A stretch of 64,000 bases of DNA from JAGWBJ01 sp034423015 (GTDB lineage: Bacteria; Chloroflexota; Dehalococcoidia; Lucifugimonadales; JAGWBF01): the NCBI GenBank assembly GCA_034423015.1, contig DAOUJG010000012.1:6330-70329 (forward strand), written 5' to 3'. Shown one piece after another: positions 7,218-15,643 of this stretch (its first letter is position 1; the number at the start of each line of letters is the position of its first letter). The position numbers and the translations under genes are program-made. Under the pieces are notes generated by a model. That model had not been told where the DNA came from, did no database searches, and worked only from the letters and a program-made list of their open reading frames with translations.

Positions 7218-9623
7218 TTGCGAGATCTGATCGGATACCCCCGGTGGTCGGGAAACAGAGGGAAGGCAATAACCTGGCTGGCCGCCCTGACAGTCCTGGC
7301 GCTGCTGGCCGTGGCCATGGGCTGCAGCGACGGTGAAGACCGTCCCACCATTGAAGTCATAGGAGAGGGCGGGGGCGGGGGCGGGACCGGGACTGGCACC
7401 GGCACTGGGACAGGCACCGGGACTGGCACCGGGACGGGCACGGGAACTGGAACGGGAACTGGCACCGGGACGGGCACGGGAACGGGGACTGGAACGGGAA
7501 CTGGCACCGGAACGGGCACCGGGACGGGCACCGGAACAGGCACTGGGACCGGCACCGGGACCGGCACCGGGACCGGCACCGGTGAGACCGACGGCCTGTC
7601 GATTCCCACCGGGCTCAGCTATGAGACCGACACCGGCAGCCCCACCAAGTCCGACGGCTACTACACCCCGACGACCAACCGAGAGATTTACCAGAAGATC
7701 TCCACGGACTACCAGGAGATAGCCAAGCTGACCAACGTGGTGAACGACGGCCAGCCCCTGCCCGCGGCGGAGATCTGGCTCCTGTACGAAGCGGGTTCGC
7801 ACACCCGTCTCGGTCCACAGAGCCGAACCCTGCGGAACTTCGCCGCCGGCCCGACACCGGCCAGGTATTTCCCGGACTCGGCAGCTTTCTACGGCTCAGC
7901 CACCTTCCTGGACGACGCCATCGAGAACGTCATACGCGGCCGAGGAGAGGCGGAGAACTACAGCGACGCCCAGCGGCGCCAGGCGATAAACAAGGGCCTC
8001 CTCAGGACCCTCTATCACTGGGCCAAGTTCTACATGATCATCGGTAGCGACCGGATGAGCTCCCGCCTGATCGACGAGGCCTGGGCCGTCTACGTCGGTG
8101 AGGAAGTCAACGGGGCATACCCCAACTCCCTGGCCGCCGTAGCCCAGGGACGTGAGGGCAACTTCGGCCGGCAGGGCACCATCGACGTACCCCTGCGCCA
8201 GGCCATGGACAGGGCCAGGCAGGCTGCCGACGACGGAGACGCCGCTGCCCTGGAGGCGGCGACCAACGACGTCTACTCTCGCTTCAACGCCATCTTCTAC
8301 CTCAGCACCGTCAGGTACATCGGCCGGGTGCTGGACGACGCGGAGGCCGGCAACCACGACGCCCTGGGGACCCACCAGGTCGAAGCGCTGGCGTTCTACC
8401 AGTCCATCCAGCCCGAGGTCGCCAAGGCCAGCGCGGCTTCCGACGAGACCATCGTCGCCTATCTCACGGCCGACCCGGGCGAGGTCACGACGGCGTCGCG
8501 GGACGGGGCCCTGGCCGCCCTCAACAGCGCCGCTTCGACGCTCCTGCTGGAGCAGAGCGACCTGGTAACCATGTACGACGACGATACCGGCGACGGGTCC
8601 AGCGGCGCCCCGTCCCCGGACACCGGGGAGCTGGACCTCTCCTCCAGCGTGTTCATACCGGTGGGGCAAGAAGCGGAGACCGAGGGACCCACCCAGTCCG
8701 ACGGCTACTTCAACCCCACGACCAACCGTGAGATATACCAGAAGATCTCCTCGGACTACCAGGAGATCGCCGCATTGACCAACGTGATCAAGGAGGGCGA
8801 CCCCCTGCCCGCGGCAGATATCCTGCTGATGTACGAGGCAGGCATACACACGCGCATCGGAAACCAGAGCCGGACTCTGGCCAGCTTCGCCCGCGACCCG
8901 CGCCGTGCTTCGGACTTCCCCGAGGCCGCGGAGTTCTACGGGACCTCATCCTTCCTGGAGACACCGGTGAACAACGCCATCCGGCTGCGAGGCGATGCCG
9001 CGGAGTACACCGATGCCCAACGGCGTCAGGCGATAAACAAGGGCGTACTTAGAATCCTGTACCACTGGGCCAAGTTCTATATGATCATCGGTGGAGAGCA
9101 GATGAGGTCCGGTCTGATCGACGAGGCGTGGGCCGTCTACGTGGGCGAGGAGGTCGACGGGGAGTACCCCAACTCGCTGGCGGCCCTGGCCCGGGCCCGT
9201 GAGGGCAACTTCGGACGGGAAGGCGCCCTAGACGTTCCCCTCCGCCAGGCAATGGAGCGGGCCAGGCAGGCGGCGGACGCCGGAGACAAGGCGGCGTTCG
9301 ACACGGCGGCCAGTGAGGTGTACTCTCGCTTCAACGCCATCTTCTACCTGGCCACGGTGAGGTACATCGGCATCGCGCTGGACGACGTGCAGGGAGGCAC
9401 AGACCCGGGTACGCACCAGGTCGAAGCCCTGGCGTTCTACCAGTCCATACAGCCCGAGGTCGCCAAGGCGGACGCGGCTGCCGACGAGACCATCGTCGCC
9501 TACCTGGATGCCGGTGCGGACGGCATTACGACCGCGTCGCGCGACGAGGCCCTGGCCGCACTCAACCGGACGGCTTCGGCCCTCCTGTTGACCCAGGACG
9601 ACCTGGTGACCAGCTTCCAGTGA
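7218..9623 (+). CDS. Lipoprotein with Gly-Thr linker and two FEA1-like domains
   Basis: This 801-residue exported lipoprotein has a basic N-terminus, a hydrophobic segment and a lipobox ending AMGC near residue 36. A linker of about 33 Gly-Thr dipeptides follows (residues about 55-122). Then come two copies of a roughly 310-residue, mainly helical domain (about 130-445 and 485-800) that match at most positions: each begins SDGY-x2-PTTNREIYQKIS and contains AEAxI-type, LYHWAKFYMIIG and DEAWAVYVGEE segments. The domain resembles the algal iron-assimilation FEA1 family and bacterial FEA1-related lipoproteins; this is a tentative recognition. The next gene encodes an Fbp-type iron-binding protein, which supports an iron role. 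The start is TTG at 7218 behind GGAGGAGTAGGA. Confidence 0.72.
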   Translation: MRDLIGYPRWSGNRGKAITWLAALTVLALLAVAMGCSDGEDRPTIEVIGEGGGGGGTGTGTGTGTGTGTGTGTGTGTGTGTGTGTGTGTGTGTGTGTGTGTGTGTGTGTGTGTGTGTGTGTGETDGLSIPTGLSYETDTGSPTKSDGYYTPTTNREIYQKISTDYQEIAKLTNVVNDGQPLPAAEIWLLYEAGSHTRLGPQSRTLRNFAAGPTPARYFPDSAAFYGSATFLDDAIENVIRGRGEAENYSDAQRRQAINKGLLRTLYHWAKFYMIIGSDRMSSRLIDEAWAVYVGEEVNGAYPNSLAAVAQGREGNFGRQGTIDVPLRQAMDRARQAADDGDAAALEAATNDVYSRFNAIFYLSTVRYIGRVLDDAEAGNHDALGTHQVEALAFYQSIQPEVAKASAASDETIVAYLTADPGEVTTASRDGALAALNSAASTLLLEQSDLVTMYDDDTGDGSSGAPSPDTGELDLSSSVFIPVGQEAETEGPTQSDGYFNPTTNREIYQKISSDYQEIAALTNVIKEGDPLPAADILLMYEAGIHTRIGNQSRTLASFARDPRRASDFPEAAEFYGTSSFLETPVNNAIRLRGDAAEYTDAQRRQAINKGVLRILYHWAKFYMIIGGEQMRSGLIDEAWAVYVGEEVDGEYPNSLAALARAREGNFGREGALDVPLRQAMERARQAADAGDKAAFDTAASEVYSRFNAIFYLATVRYIGIALDDVQGGTDPGTHQVEALAFYQSIQPEVAKADAAADETIVAYLDAGADGITTASRDEALAALNRTASALLLTQDDLVTSFQ
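7382..7582 (+). repeat. Degenerate GGNACN hexanucleotide tract encoding (Gly-Thr)n
   Basis: About 200 bases of tandem six-base units of the form GGNACN encode roughly 33 Gly-Thr dipeptides. Third positions vary, so the tract is a degenerate microsatellite rather than a perfect repeat. It forms the linker between the lipid anchor and the folded domains of the surrounding lipoprotein. The opposite strand reads as a Pro-Val repeat, a by-product of the same tract. Confidence 0.9.
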
Positions 9624-9648
9624 CCAACGTTAGGCGAGGAGGGACAGC

Positions 9649-10686
9649 ATGAATTGGTCGCGTTGGATCGGTGTCAAGCTCCGCCTGTTGGCGCCCATCA
9701 CACTATCGTTGGGACTGTTGGCGACGGGAGCGCTGGCCGGTTGTGGAGGGGACGACGAGGCCCTTACAATATACTCCGGCCGCTCCCAGACCCTGGTACA
9801 TCCCATTCTGGAGGCTTTTTCCGAGCACACGGGGGTTGCCATACGGGTGAAATACGCTGGCAGCACCGACATCGCCAACACGATCTTCGAGGAGGGTGAA
9901 GACACCCCTGCCGACGTGGTGTTCCTGCAGGACCCCGGCTCCCTGGGGGCACTCTCCGCATCGGGCTTCCTGGCCGAGCTGCCGGAAGAGACGCTGTCCA
10001 AGGTAGACAGGCGGCTGCGGTCGCCCGCCGGGGAGTGGGTGGGGACGTCGGGCCGGGCCCGGACCGTGGTCTACAACACTTCGGTGATCGATCCGAACAC
10101 CCTGCCCGACTCCATCCTGGACTTCACAGACCCGGAATGGAAGGGCCGCATAGGTTGGGCGCCCCGAAACGCGTCGTTCCAGTCCTTTGTGACGGCGTTC
10201 AGGGTCAAGGAGGGCGAAGACGCGGCCAGGGCGTGGCTCCAGGGCATCCAGGACAACGACGCCCAGGAGTATCCGAACAACGTCACCACGGTGGCGGCGG
10301 TGGCCCGGGGCGAGGTGGACGTAGGCTTCGTGAACCACTATTACCTGCAGCGGTTCCTGGAGGAAGAGGGGCCGGGGTTCCAGGCACGGAACCACTTCCT
10401 GGGCGGAGGCGACCCGGGGGCCCTGGTCCTGGTGGCCGGCGTCGGAATCCTGAAGGAGACCGACAACAGGGACGCGGCCGAGGAGTTCGTGGAGTTCCTG
10501 CTCTCCGACGTGGCCCAAGAGTACTTTGCCACAACAACCAAGGAGTATCCGCTGGCCGGCGGCGTGCTGCCGGAGGGGGACCTGCCTCCCATCACTTCCC
10601 TGGAGCCACCCGACGTCGACCTGGGAAGCCTGACCAACCAGGAGGGCACCCTGGCGATGTTGAGGGAGCTGGGCATCATCCCATGA
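9649..10686 (+). CDS. Iron(III) ABC transporter substrate-binding lipoprotein (Fbp-type)
   Basis: This 345-residue periplasmic-binding-protein-like lipoprotein has a lipobox ALAGC near residue 29. The mature part starts with LTIYSGRSQ, the N-terminal signature of FbpA/FutA-type ferric-ion binding proteins, and continues with GSTDIANTIFEEG, ADVVFLQDPG and the tyrosine-rich region VGFVNHYYLQRF that supplies iron-ligand tyrosines in this family. Length fits the family. It would capture ferric iron outside the membrane and hand it to a permease; no permease or ATPase is adjacent, so partners must lie elsewhere. It follows the FEA1-like lipoprotein by 25 bases with a strong GAGGAGGGACAGC site, and its stop overlaps the start of the next gene, implying one transcript. 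Confidence 0.88.
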   Translation: MNWSRWIGVKLRLLAPITLSLGLLATGALAGCGGDDEALTIYSGRSQTLVHPILEAFSEHTGVAIRVKYAGSTDIANTIFEEGEDTPADVVFLQDPGSLGALSASGFLAELPEETLSKVDRRLRSPAGEWVGTSGRARTVVYNTSVIDPNTLPDSILDFTDPEWKGRIGWAPRNASFQSFVTAFRVKEGEDAARAWLQGIQDNDAQEYPNNVTTVAAVARGEVDVGFVNHYYLQRFLEEEGPGFQARNHFLGGGDPGALVLVAGVGILKETDNRDAAEEFVEFLLSDVAQEYFATTTKEYPLAGGVLPEGDLPPITSLEPPDVDLGSLTNQEGTLAMLRELGIIP

Positions 10687-12128
10687 CGTTCATGGCCGGT
10701 GGAAGAGGGCTGCTGCTGGGTGCGGCAGCCCTCTTTCTGCTGCTGTCCATCGCCTATTGCTTCTCCATAGGCATCAGGGCGTCTCGCGGGGCTTCCATCA
10801 CCGGGGACGAGCCCTTCTACCTTCTCACCACTCAGAGCCTGGTCCAGGACGGGGACCTGGCCCTCAACTCCCAGTACCAGTCCCGTTCCTACGAGGCCTT
10901 CTTCGACCACCCGGCAGGCCTGTGGAGGCAGTCGGTGCCCACGGAAGACGGCCGGTTGCTCAGCCCCCACAATCCCGGACTGTCGGTGTTGGTGGTCCCG
11001 GGGTTCGTATTGGGGGGCCTCCTGGGGGTACAGGCCCAGCTGCTGGTGATGGCGGCGGCCGCGATGGCGCTGGCCTTCCTGCTGGCTGCCCGCCTAACGG
11101 ACATGCCGGTCATCAGCTGGCTGGCCTCCCTGGGCGTGGGGCTGACGGCCGTGGCCTTCATTCACTCCACCGAGATCTATCCCGAGCTCCCCGCCGCCCT
11201 GACCCTGGTGGCCGCCCTGCTCATCGTAGCCTGGCGAAAGAGGTTGACCCGGACCGACGCCGTCCTGCTGACGGCCCTCCTGTCGGCCATGTGCTGGCTG
11301 GGGGTGAAGTACGTCCCTCTGGCCGCCGTCGTGGCAGGGGTTGCCCTGCTGCGGAGCGGAGCGGAGGCCAGGGCCACGCTGCTGGGGCTGGGCGGCGCCT
11401 CGGCCGCAGTCTTCATCTGGTTCCACCTCAGGACCTACGGAGGGCTGACGCCGTACAACGTGGGGTCGGTCTACTGGGGGATGAGCACCGCAGAGACGTT
11501 GGGACATCACGTGGGGTTCGAAGACCGAGTCTATCGACTATGGGGGCTGTTCGTAGACCGCCGGTTCGGCATCGGGCGTTGGGCGCCCCTCCTGCTGCTG
11601 GTTATTCCTGGCCTCGTGCTCCTGGCCCGAAGCGCCGGCCATGCCCACCGGACGGTGCTGGGGCTGATAGCCGTCCAGATGCTGATTGCCACGTTCGTGG
11701 TCGTAACAATGATGGGCTACTGGTTCCCGGGGCGCACCCTGGCAACCGTGCTGCCCCTGTTCGTTGTCCCGATTACGCTGGTCATCTCCGCGCTGCCGGC
11801 CTGGGGCCGGGGCGCGGTGGGGGTCCTGGGCCTGTACACCCTGGCGGTCACCGCCGGACTGGCCCACGCGGGCCACGCCAGTCAAGTGACCATTGCCGCG
11901 GACCCCTTCGACATGTCCTTCCCGCCCTTCCAGGCCCCATCCGTGCTCTTCCCCGACTACAGGTCGTGGACAGTGGAGACCTGGGGGCTGACGGTGATGT
12001 GGCTCGCGGCGGGCGGGGCTTCCATCGCCCTGGCGCTGAGGCCCGGCTGGACCCGGGCCTTGGGGAGGGTCCGTACGGGCCTGACCAAGCAGCACGCGCG
12101 TCCGCGGCTGCTGGGGCACCGGGGGTGA
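10683..12128 (+). CDS. GT-C-fold membrane glycosyltransferase-like protein
   Basis: This 481-residue integral membrane protein has about 11-12 predicted helices. The first extracytoplasmic loop carries ITGDEPFY, the aspartate/glutamate motif typical of GT-C enzymes (ArnT/PMT-like, family 39/83) that use polyprenyl-phosphate sugars. This suggests transfer of a sugar to a lipid or protein outside the membrane, but the substrate is unknown. The ATG at 10683 overlaps the preceding TGA (ATGA), which fixes the start and indicates translational coupling to the iron-binding lipoprotein gene. The reading frame is open far upstream inside that gene, but this is a GC-rich shadow. The C-terminal 25 residues are basic and cytosolic. 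Confidence 0.75.
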   Translation: MTFMAGGRGLLLGAAALFLLLSIAYCFSIGIRASRGASITGDEPFYLLTTQSLVQDGDLALNSQYQSRSYEAFFDHPAGLWRQSVPTEDGRLLSPHNPGLSVLVVPGFVLGGLLGVQAQLLVMAAAAMALAFLLAARLTDMPVISWLASLGVGLTAVAFIHSTEIYPELPAALTLVAALLIVAWRKRLTRTDAVLLTALLSAMCWLGVKYVPLAAVVAGVALLRSGAEARATLLGLGGASAAVFIWFHLRTYGGLTPYNVGSVYWGMSTAETLGHHVGFEDRVYRLWGLFVDRRFGIGRWAPLLLLVIPGLVLLARSAGHAHRTVLGLIAVQMLIATFVVVTMMGYWFPGRTLATVLPLFVVPITLVISALPAWGRGAVGVLGLYTLAVTAGLAHAGHASQVTIAADPFDMSFPPFQAPSVLFPDYRSWTVETWGLTVMWLAAGGASIALALRPGWTRALGRVRTGLTKQHARPRLLGHRG

Positions 12129-12132
12129 TCAT

Positions 12133-13095
12133 ATGAAATCCGTGGTGACCGGCGGATGCGGCTTCATCGGGTCCCACGTCGTGGATGCCCTGGTGGCCAG
12201 GGGAGACCGCGTGGTCGTGGTAGATGACCTGGCAACGGGCGACCCGGCCAACTTGAACCCCCAGGCCGAGCTGGTGCTTGGGTCCATTCTCGACGAAGGG
12301 CTGCTGGAGCGGGCGTTCGAGGGCGCCTCCAGGGTGTTCCACCTGGCCGCGCTGCCGAGAATATCCCGGTCCATCGAGGACCCGGTGGGGACGGGCAGGG
12401 TCAACGTCCTGGGGACCCTCAACGTGTTCGAGGCGGCGCGGAGGGCCTCCGTGGAAAGGACCGTTTACTCCTCCTCCTCCAGCGTGTACGGCGCTCAGCC
12501 GAGCCATCTAATGTCCGAGGAGATGCCCCCGGACCCCCTGTCTCCCTACGCCCTGCAGAAGCTGATGGGAGAGCAGTTCGCCACCATGTTCGCCCGTCTC
12601 TACGGCATGACCATCGTGTCGTTGCGCTACTTCAACGTGTACGGGCCCAGGCAGCCATTCCAGGGGCCGTACGCCTTGGTTATCGGCAAGTTCCTGCACC
12701 TTGCCCACTGCGGCCGCCCGTTGACCATATACGGGAATGGCCAGCAGACCCGCTCTTACTGTCACGTCAGCGACGTGGTGAGAGCGAACCTCCTGGCCGC
12801 CGACGCCGACCTGGCCGCCGGCCGCAACACGGTGCTCAACATCGGGTCCCGAGAAGAGATGTCGGTAAACGAGATAGCCCGCATGATCGGTGGGAAGGTC
12901 GAGCACATACTCCCCAACCCACGGGGCGCGACGGAGGAGCAGCGCAAGGCCGCCGACAGCTCCCGCGCCGCGTCACTGCTCGGCTGGGCTCCGTCGGTCT
13001 CCTTGTTGGAAGGCATCAAGGCGCTGGCGGCCGAGAGTGACGACGCGGGCGTCGCCGGGGATACTGTCGCTTTCGGACAGAAAATCTCTGATTGA
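12133..13095 (+). CDS. NAD-dependent epimerase/dehydratase (UDP-sugar 4-epimerase-like)
   Basis: This 320-residue extended SDR has the N-terminal NAD motif TGGCGFIGSH (residues 6-15), DD after beta-2 (VVVVDDLATGD), the catalytic serine/threonine region SSSSSVYG and the YxxxK pair in SPYALQK. The RYFNVYGPRQ and PLTIYGNGQQTR segments are typical of UDP-glucose 4-epimerases and UDP-glucuronate epimerases/decarboxylases. It starts four bases after the GT-C gene. With the dehydrogenase at 2331-3737 it could interconvert UDP-hexuronates or hexoses for cell-surface glycan. The exact substrate cannot be read. The C-terminal 20 residues are variable and unlike the family core. Confidence 0.85.
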   Translation: MKSVVTGGCGFIGSHVVDALVARGDRVVVVDDLATGDPANLNPQAELVLGSILDEGLLERAFEGASRVFHLAALPRISRSIEDPVGTGRVNVLGTLNVFEAARRASVERTVYSSSSSVYGAQPSHLMSEEMPPDPLSPYALQKLMGEQFATMFARLYGMTIVSLRYFNVYGPRQPFQGPYALVIGKFLHLAHCGRPLTIYGNGQQTRSYCHVSDVVRANLLAADADLAAGRNTVLNIGSREEMSVNEIARMIGGKVEHILPNPRGATEEQRKAADSSRAASLLGWAPSVSLLEGIKALAAESDDAGVAGDTVAFGQKISD

Positions 13096-13115
13096 GTCCC
13101 TTCCCTTCACCCTAA

Positions 13116-13138
13116 CCCTCTCCCACCAGGGGAGAGGG
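13116..13138. terminator. Inverted repeat / REP-like hairpin
   Basis: CCCTCTCCC (13116-13124) and GGGAGAGGG (13130-13138) form a perfect 9-bp stem with a 5-base loop, within a CCCTAACCCTCTCCC-type element known as a common interspersed repeat in many bacteria. It lies after the epimerase stop and may act as a terminator. No T-run follows. Confidence 0.6.
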
Positions 13139-13271
13139 GACTTTTCCAGAGGTTCCTCCCCGATTGGCGCTCGCGCCCGGGGGGTACGGGGACACGGTGC
13201 ATTCTCCAGGGCTCTAGGGCTATAATGTCCCCGGCCGGCATGAGCCGCAGACGGAGATTCGGAGAGGGTGC

Positions 13272-14742
13272 ATGACATACGACGTTATCGTCATCGGCGG
13301 GGGCGCGGCTGGATCGGTGCTGGCCGGGAGGCTGGCCGAAGACGCGAACATCTCGGTCCTGCTGCTGGAAGCCGGAAACGACTATCCCGACTTCAACACG
13401 CTGCCGGACGAGGTGAAGTTCGGCCACACCAGATACGCGGAGTCCCCGGACTCCCAACACAACTGGGCGCTGCGGGGGACCCTTACCGAGGAGCAGGGGG
13501 AGGTCCACGTGGCCCAGGGCAAGGTGATCGGGGGCGGGTCGTCCATCAACGGCCAGGCGATGCAGAGGGGGTTCCCGGAGGACTACGACACCTGGGCCTC
13601 CCTGGGCAACGACGAGTGGTCCTACGACAAGGTGCTGCCCTTCTTCAGAAAGATGGAGAGGGACCTGGACATCCAGGACGACTTCCACGGCACCGACGGG
13701 CCGATGCCCGTGAGGCGCCGGCAGTCGGCCGCCTGGCCGGACATCCAGAAGGCCTTCTACGACGCCTGCCTGCAGTCAGGGTTCGGCGCCACGAGGGACA
13801 CCAACGGCCCCAACCCCTCGGGGGTCGGCGTGACCCCGACCAACAACCTGGACGGCGTGAGGATGAGCTCCGCCATCACCCACCTGAACCCGGTGCGGCA
13901 CCGCCTGAACCTCACGGTGCGGGGAGGGGTCTACGCCCGGAGGGTGCTGGTGGAGGGATCGAGGGCCGTGGGGGTGGAGGCCGAAAGCGGCGGGGAGGTG
14001 TTCACCCTGAGGGCGGACAGAGTCGTCCTGAGCGCGGGGGCCCTCAGGTCGCCCCACCTGCTCCTGCTGTCGGGGATCGGGCCCGGGGAGCAGCTAGGCC
14101 GGTTCGGGATACCGCTGGTCCACGAGCTGCCCGGGGTGGGGGAGGGGCTGTGGAACCACCTGAGCGCCCACGTCACCTTCAAGGTCAAGGACGGGAAGAC
14201 GCTGACCACCGGCCTCGACGCGCCGCACTTCAGCCTGCACTACACGTCGCGAGGGTCCAGGGAGGTCAACGACATGCTGCTGAGGACCAGCACGGTGGTG
14301 GACGAGCGGGCGGAGCGGGTCGAGGGGGTGCGCACCAGGTACATGACGGGAGATGTCCCGCCCGACCGGGCTGCGCGCATATCGTGCACCCTCGGTGAGG
14401 GAGGGGGTGCGGTTCGGCGCCAGCCTGCTGGAGTCCGCCGCGTACAGGGACGTGGTGGACCACCGGATCAGCCCGACGGACGAGGTCCTGGCCGACGACG
14501 ACGCGCTGGACCTGTGGATACGCCAGACGGTGGGGACGGCCAGGCACGTGGCCGGGACCTGCCGGATGGGGCCGGACTCGGACCCCATGGCGGTGGTGGA
14601 CCAGTACTGCCGTGTGAAGGGGGTGCGGGGGCTGTGGGCGGCGGACGCCTCGGTGGCGCCGCGGGTCCCCAGGTCCGGCGGCCTCTACGCCACGGCCCTC
14701 ATGATCGGGGAGCGGGTGGTGGAGTGGGTAGCGGCGGGATGA
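13272..14742 (+). pseudogene. GMC oxidoreductase with internal deletion and frameshift
   Basis: The first part (13272 to about 14390) encodes a glucose-methanol-choline flavoenzyme: FAD motif VIGGGAAGSVLAGRL, GKVIGGGSSINGQ, and the second signature LSAGALRSPHLLLLSGIGP. After ISCTLG the frame changes and the normal C-terminus resumes in another frame as VREGVRFGASLLE, with the active-site histidine in GTARHVAGTCRMGP, the flavin-contact region LWAADASVAPRVP and a stop at 14740-14742. About 40 residues expected between the two parts (the segment normally holding LTSADP-like sequence) are missing. A deletion not divisible by three explains both. The family catalyses FAD-dependent alcohol oxidation. 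GAGAGGGTGC precedes the ATG. Assembly error is possible but must remove more than a single base. Confidence 0.8.
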
Positions 14743-14779
14743 GCCCCGGCGCGGCAAGCGATAGACACCAAGGAGGGGG

Positions 14780-15631
14780 ATGATGGCCACGCGGACTCCC
14801 ACGATCGACTGCCAGGTGCACTGCTACGAGCGCAACCGGCCCGAACGCCCCTGGCAGGGACGCCTGGAGGGGCCGGAGGAGGTCACCGGCGACGACATGG
14901 TGGCGGCGATGGACGCCGTGGGCGTCGACGGGGCCATCCTGGTATCGCCCTACATCATATATGGCTACGACGCCAGCTACGCCCTGGAAGTATACGCCCA
15001 GCACCCGGACAAGTTCGGCTTGGTGCGTCCCTTCGACCCCAGCTCGGAGACGGTGGAGCAGGACGTGGCCGAGTGGACCGCGACGCCGGGGGTGGTCGGG
15101 GTGAGGGTGCTGCTGTGGCAGGACTACGAGGCGTCCCACCCGGGCCTCAACGGCATATTCGCGGCCAGCGCGCGGGCGGGGGTCCCGGTGAACGTGATGG
15201 CGGCGGGGAGGCTGCCCCTGCTACGAGACCTGGCCCGGCGCAACCCCAACACCCAGGTGATCATCGACCACGTGGGCCTGGCCCAGCCCTTCGAGCCGCC
15301 GGCGCCGCCGGAGCCCTTCGCCGACCTGGACAACGTGCTTGCGGCGGCTGAGCTGGACAACGTGGCCATCAAGATCTCCGGGGCCTGCACCCTGTCCCAC
15401 GAGCCGTTCCCGTACGCGGACATATGGGAGCCGCTGGGCCGGCTGTTCGAGGCGTACGGGCTGGACCGCTGCCTGTGGGGCACGGACTGGACCCGGGCGA
15501 CGAACCTCCTGACCTTCGAGCAGGGTGTGGAGGCCTTCCGCGTCACCGACCGGCTGTCGGACGCGGACCGGGCCACGCTGATGGGCGGAAGCCTGGCGAG
15601 GGTGTATAAGTGGGCGCCTGGGGGCGGGTAG
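14780..15631 (+). CDS. Amidohydrolase-2 family metal-dependent hydrolase
   Basis: This 283-residue TIM-barrel protein belongs to the Amidohydro_2 family. It begins TIDCQVHCYE (the family has D-x-H-x-H; the second position here is Cys-Tyr, so one metal ligand of the HxH pair is altered) and continues with a conserved histidine in VIIDHVG and the C-terminal metal aspartate in LWGTDWTRA. These enzymes hydrolyse or decarboxylate aromatic and lactone substrates. AAGGAGGGGG lies immediately upstream of the paired ATG codons at 14780/14783. It follows the broken GMC gene by 37 bases, suggesting a former catabolic operon. The C-terminus ends in a short glycine tail. Confidence 0.8.
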   Translation: MMATRTPTIDCQVHCYERNRPERPWQGRLEGPEEVTGDDMVAAMDAVGVDGAILVSPYIIYGYDASYALEVYAQHPDKFGLVRPFDPSSETVEQDVAEWTATPGVVGVRVLLWQDYEASHPGLNGIFAASARAGVPVNVMAAGRLPLLRDLARRNPNTQVIIDHVGLAQPFEPPAPPEPFADLDNVLAAAELDNVAIKISGACTLSHEPFPYADIWEPLGRLFEAYGLDRCLWGTDWTRATNLLTFEQGVEAFRVTDRLSDADRATLMGGSLARVYKWAPGGG

Positions 15632-15643
15632 GTCGGGTTTGGG

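Noticed and set aside
7382..7582. Possible CRISPR-like array
   Set aside because: Units are six bases and degenerate with no spacers, and the tract is within a coding frame.
7073..7609. Minus-strand open frame rich in Pro-Val repeats
   Set aside because: It is the mirror of the Gly-Thr linker tract; codon use and absence of a ribosome binding site show it is a shadow.
10035..10682. Upstream extension of the GT-C membrane protein frame
   Set aside because: It covers the iron-binding protein gene in a different frame and has the composition of a high-GC shadow.
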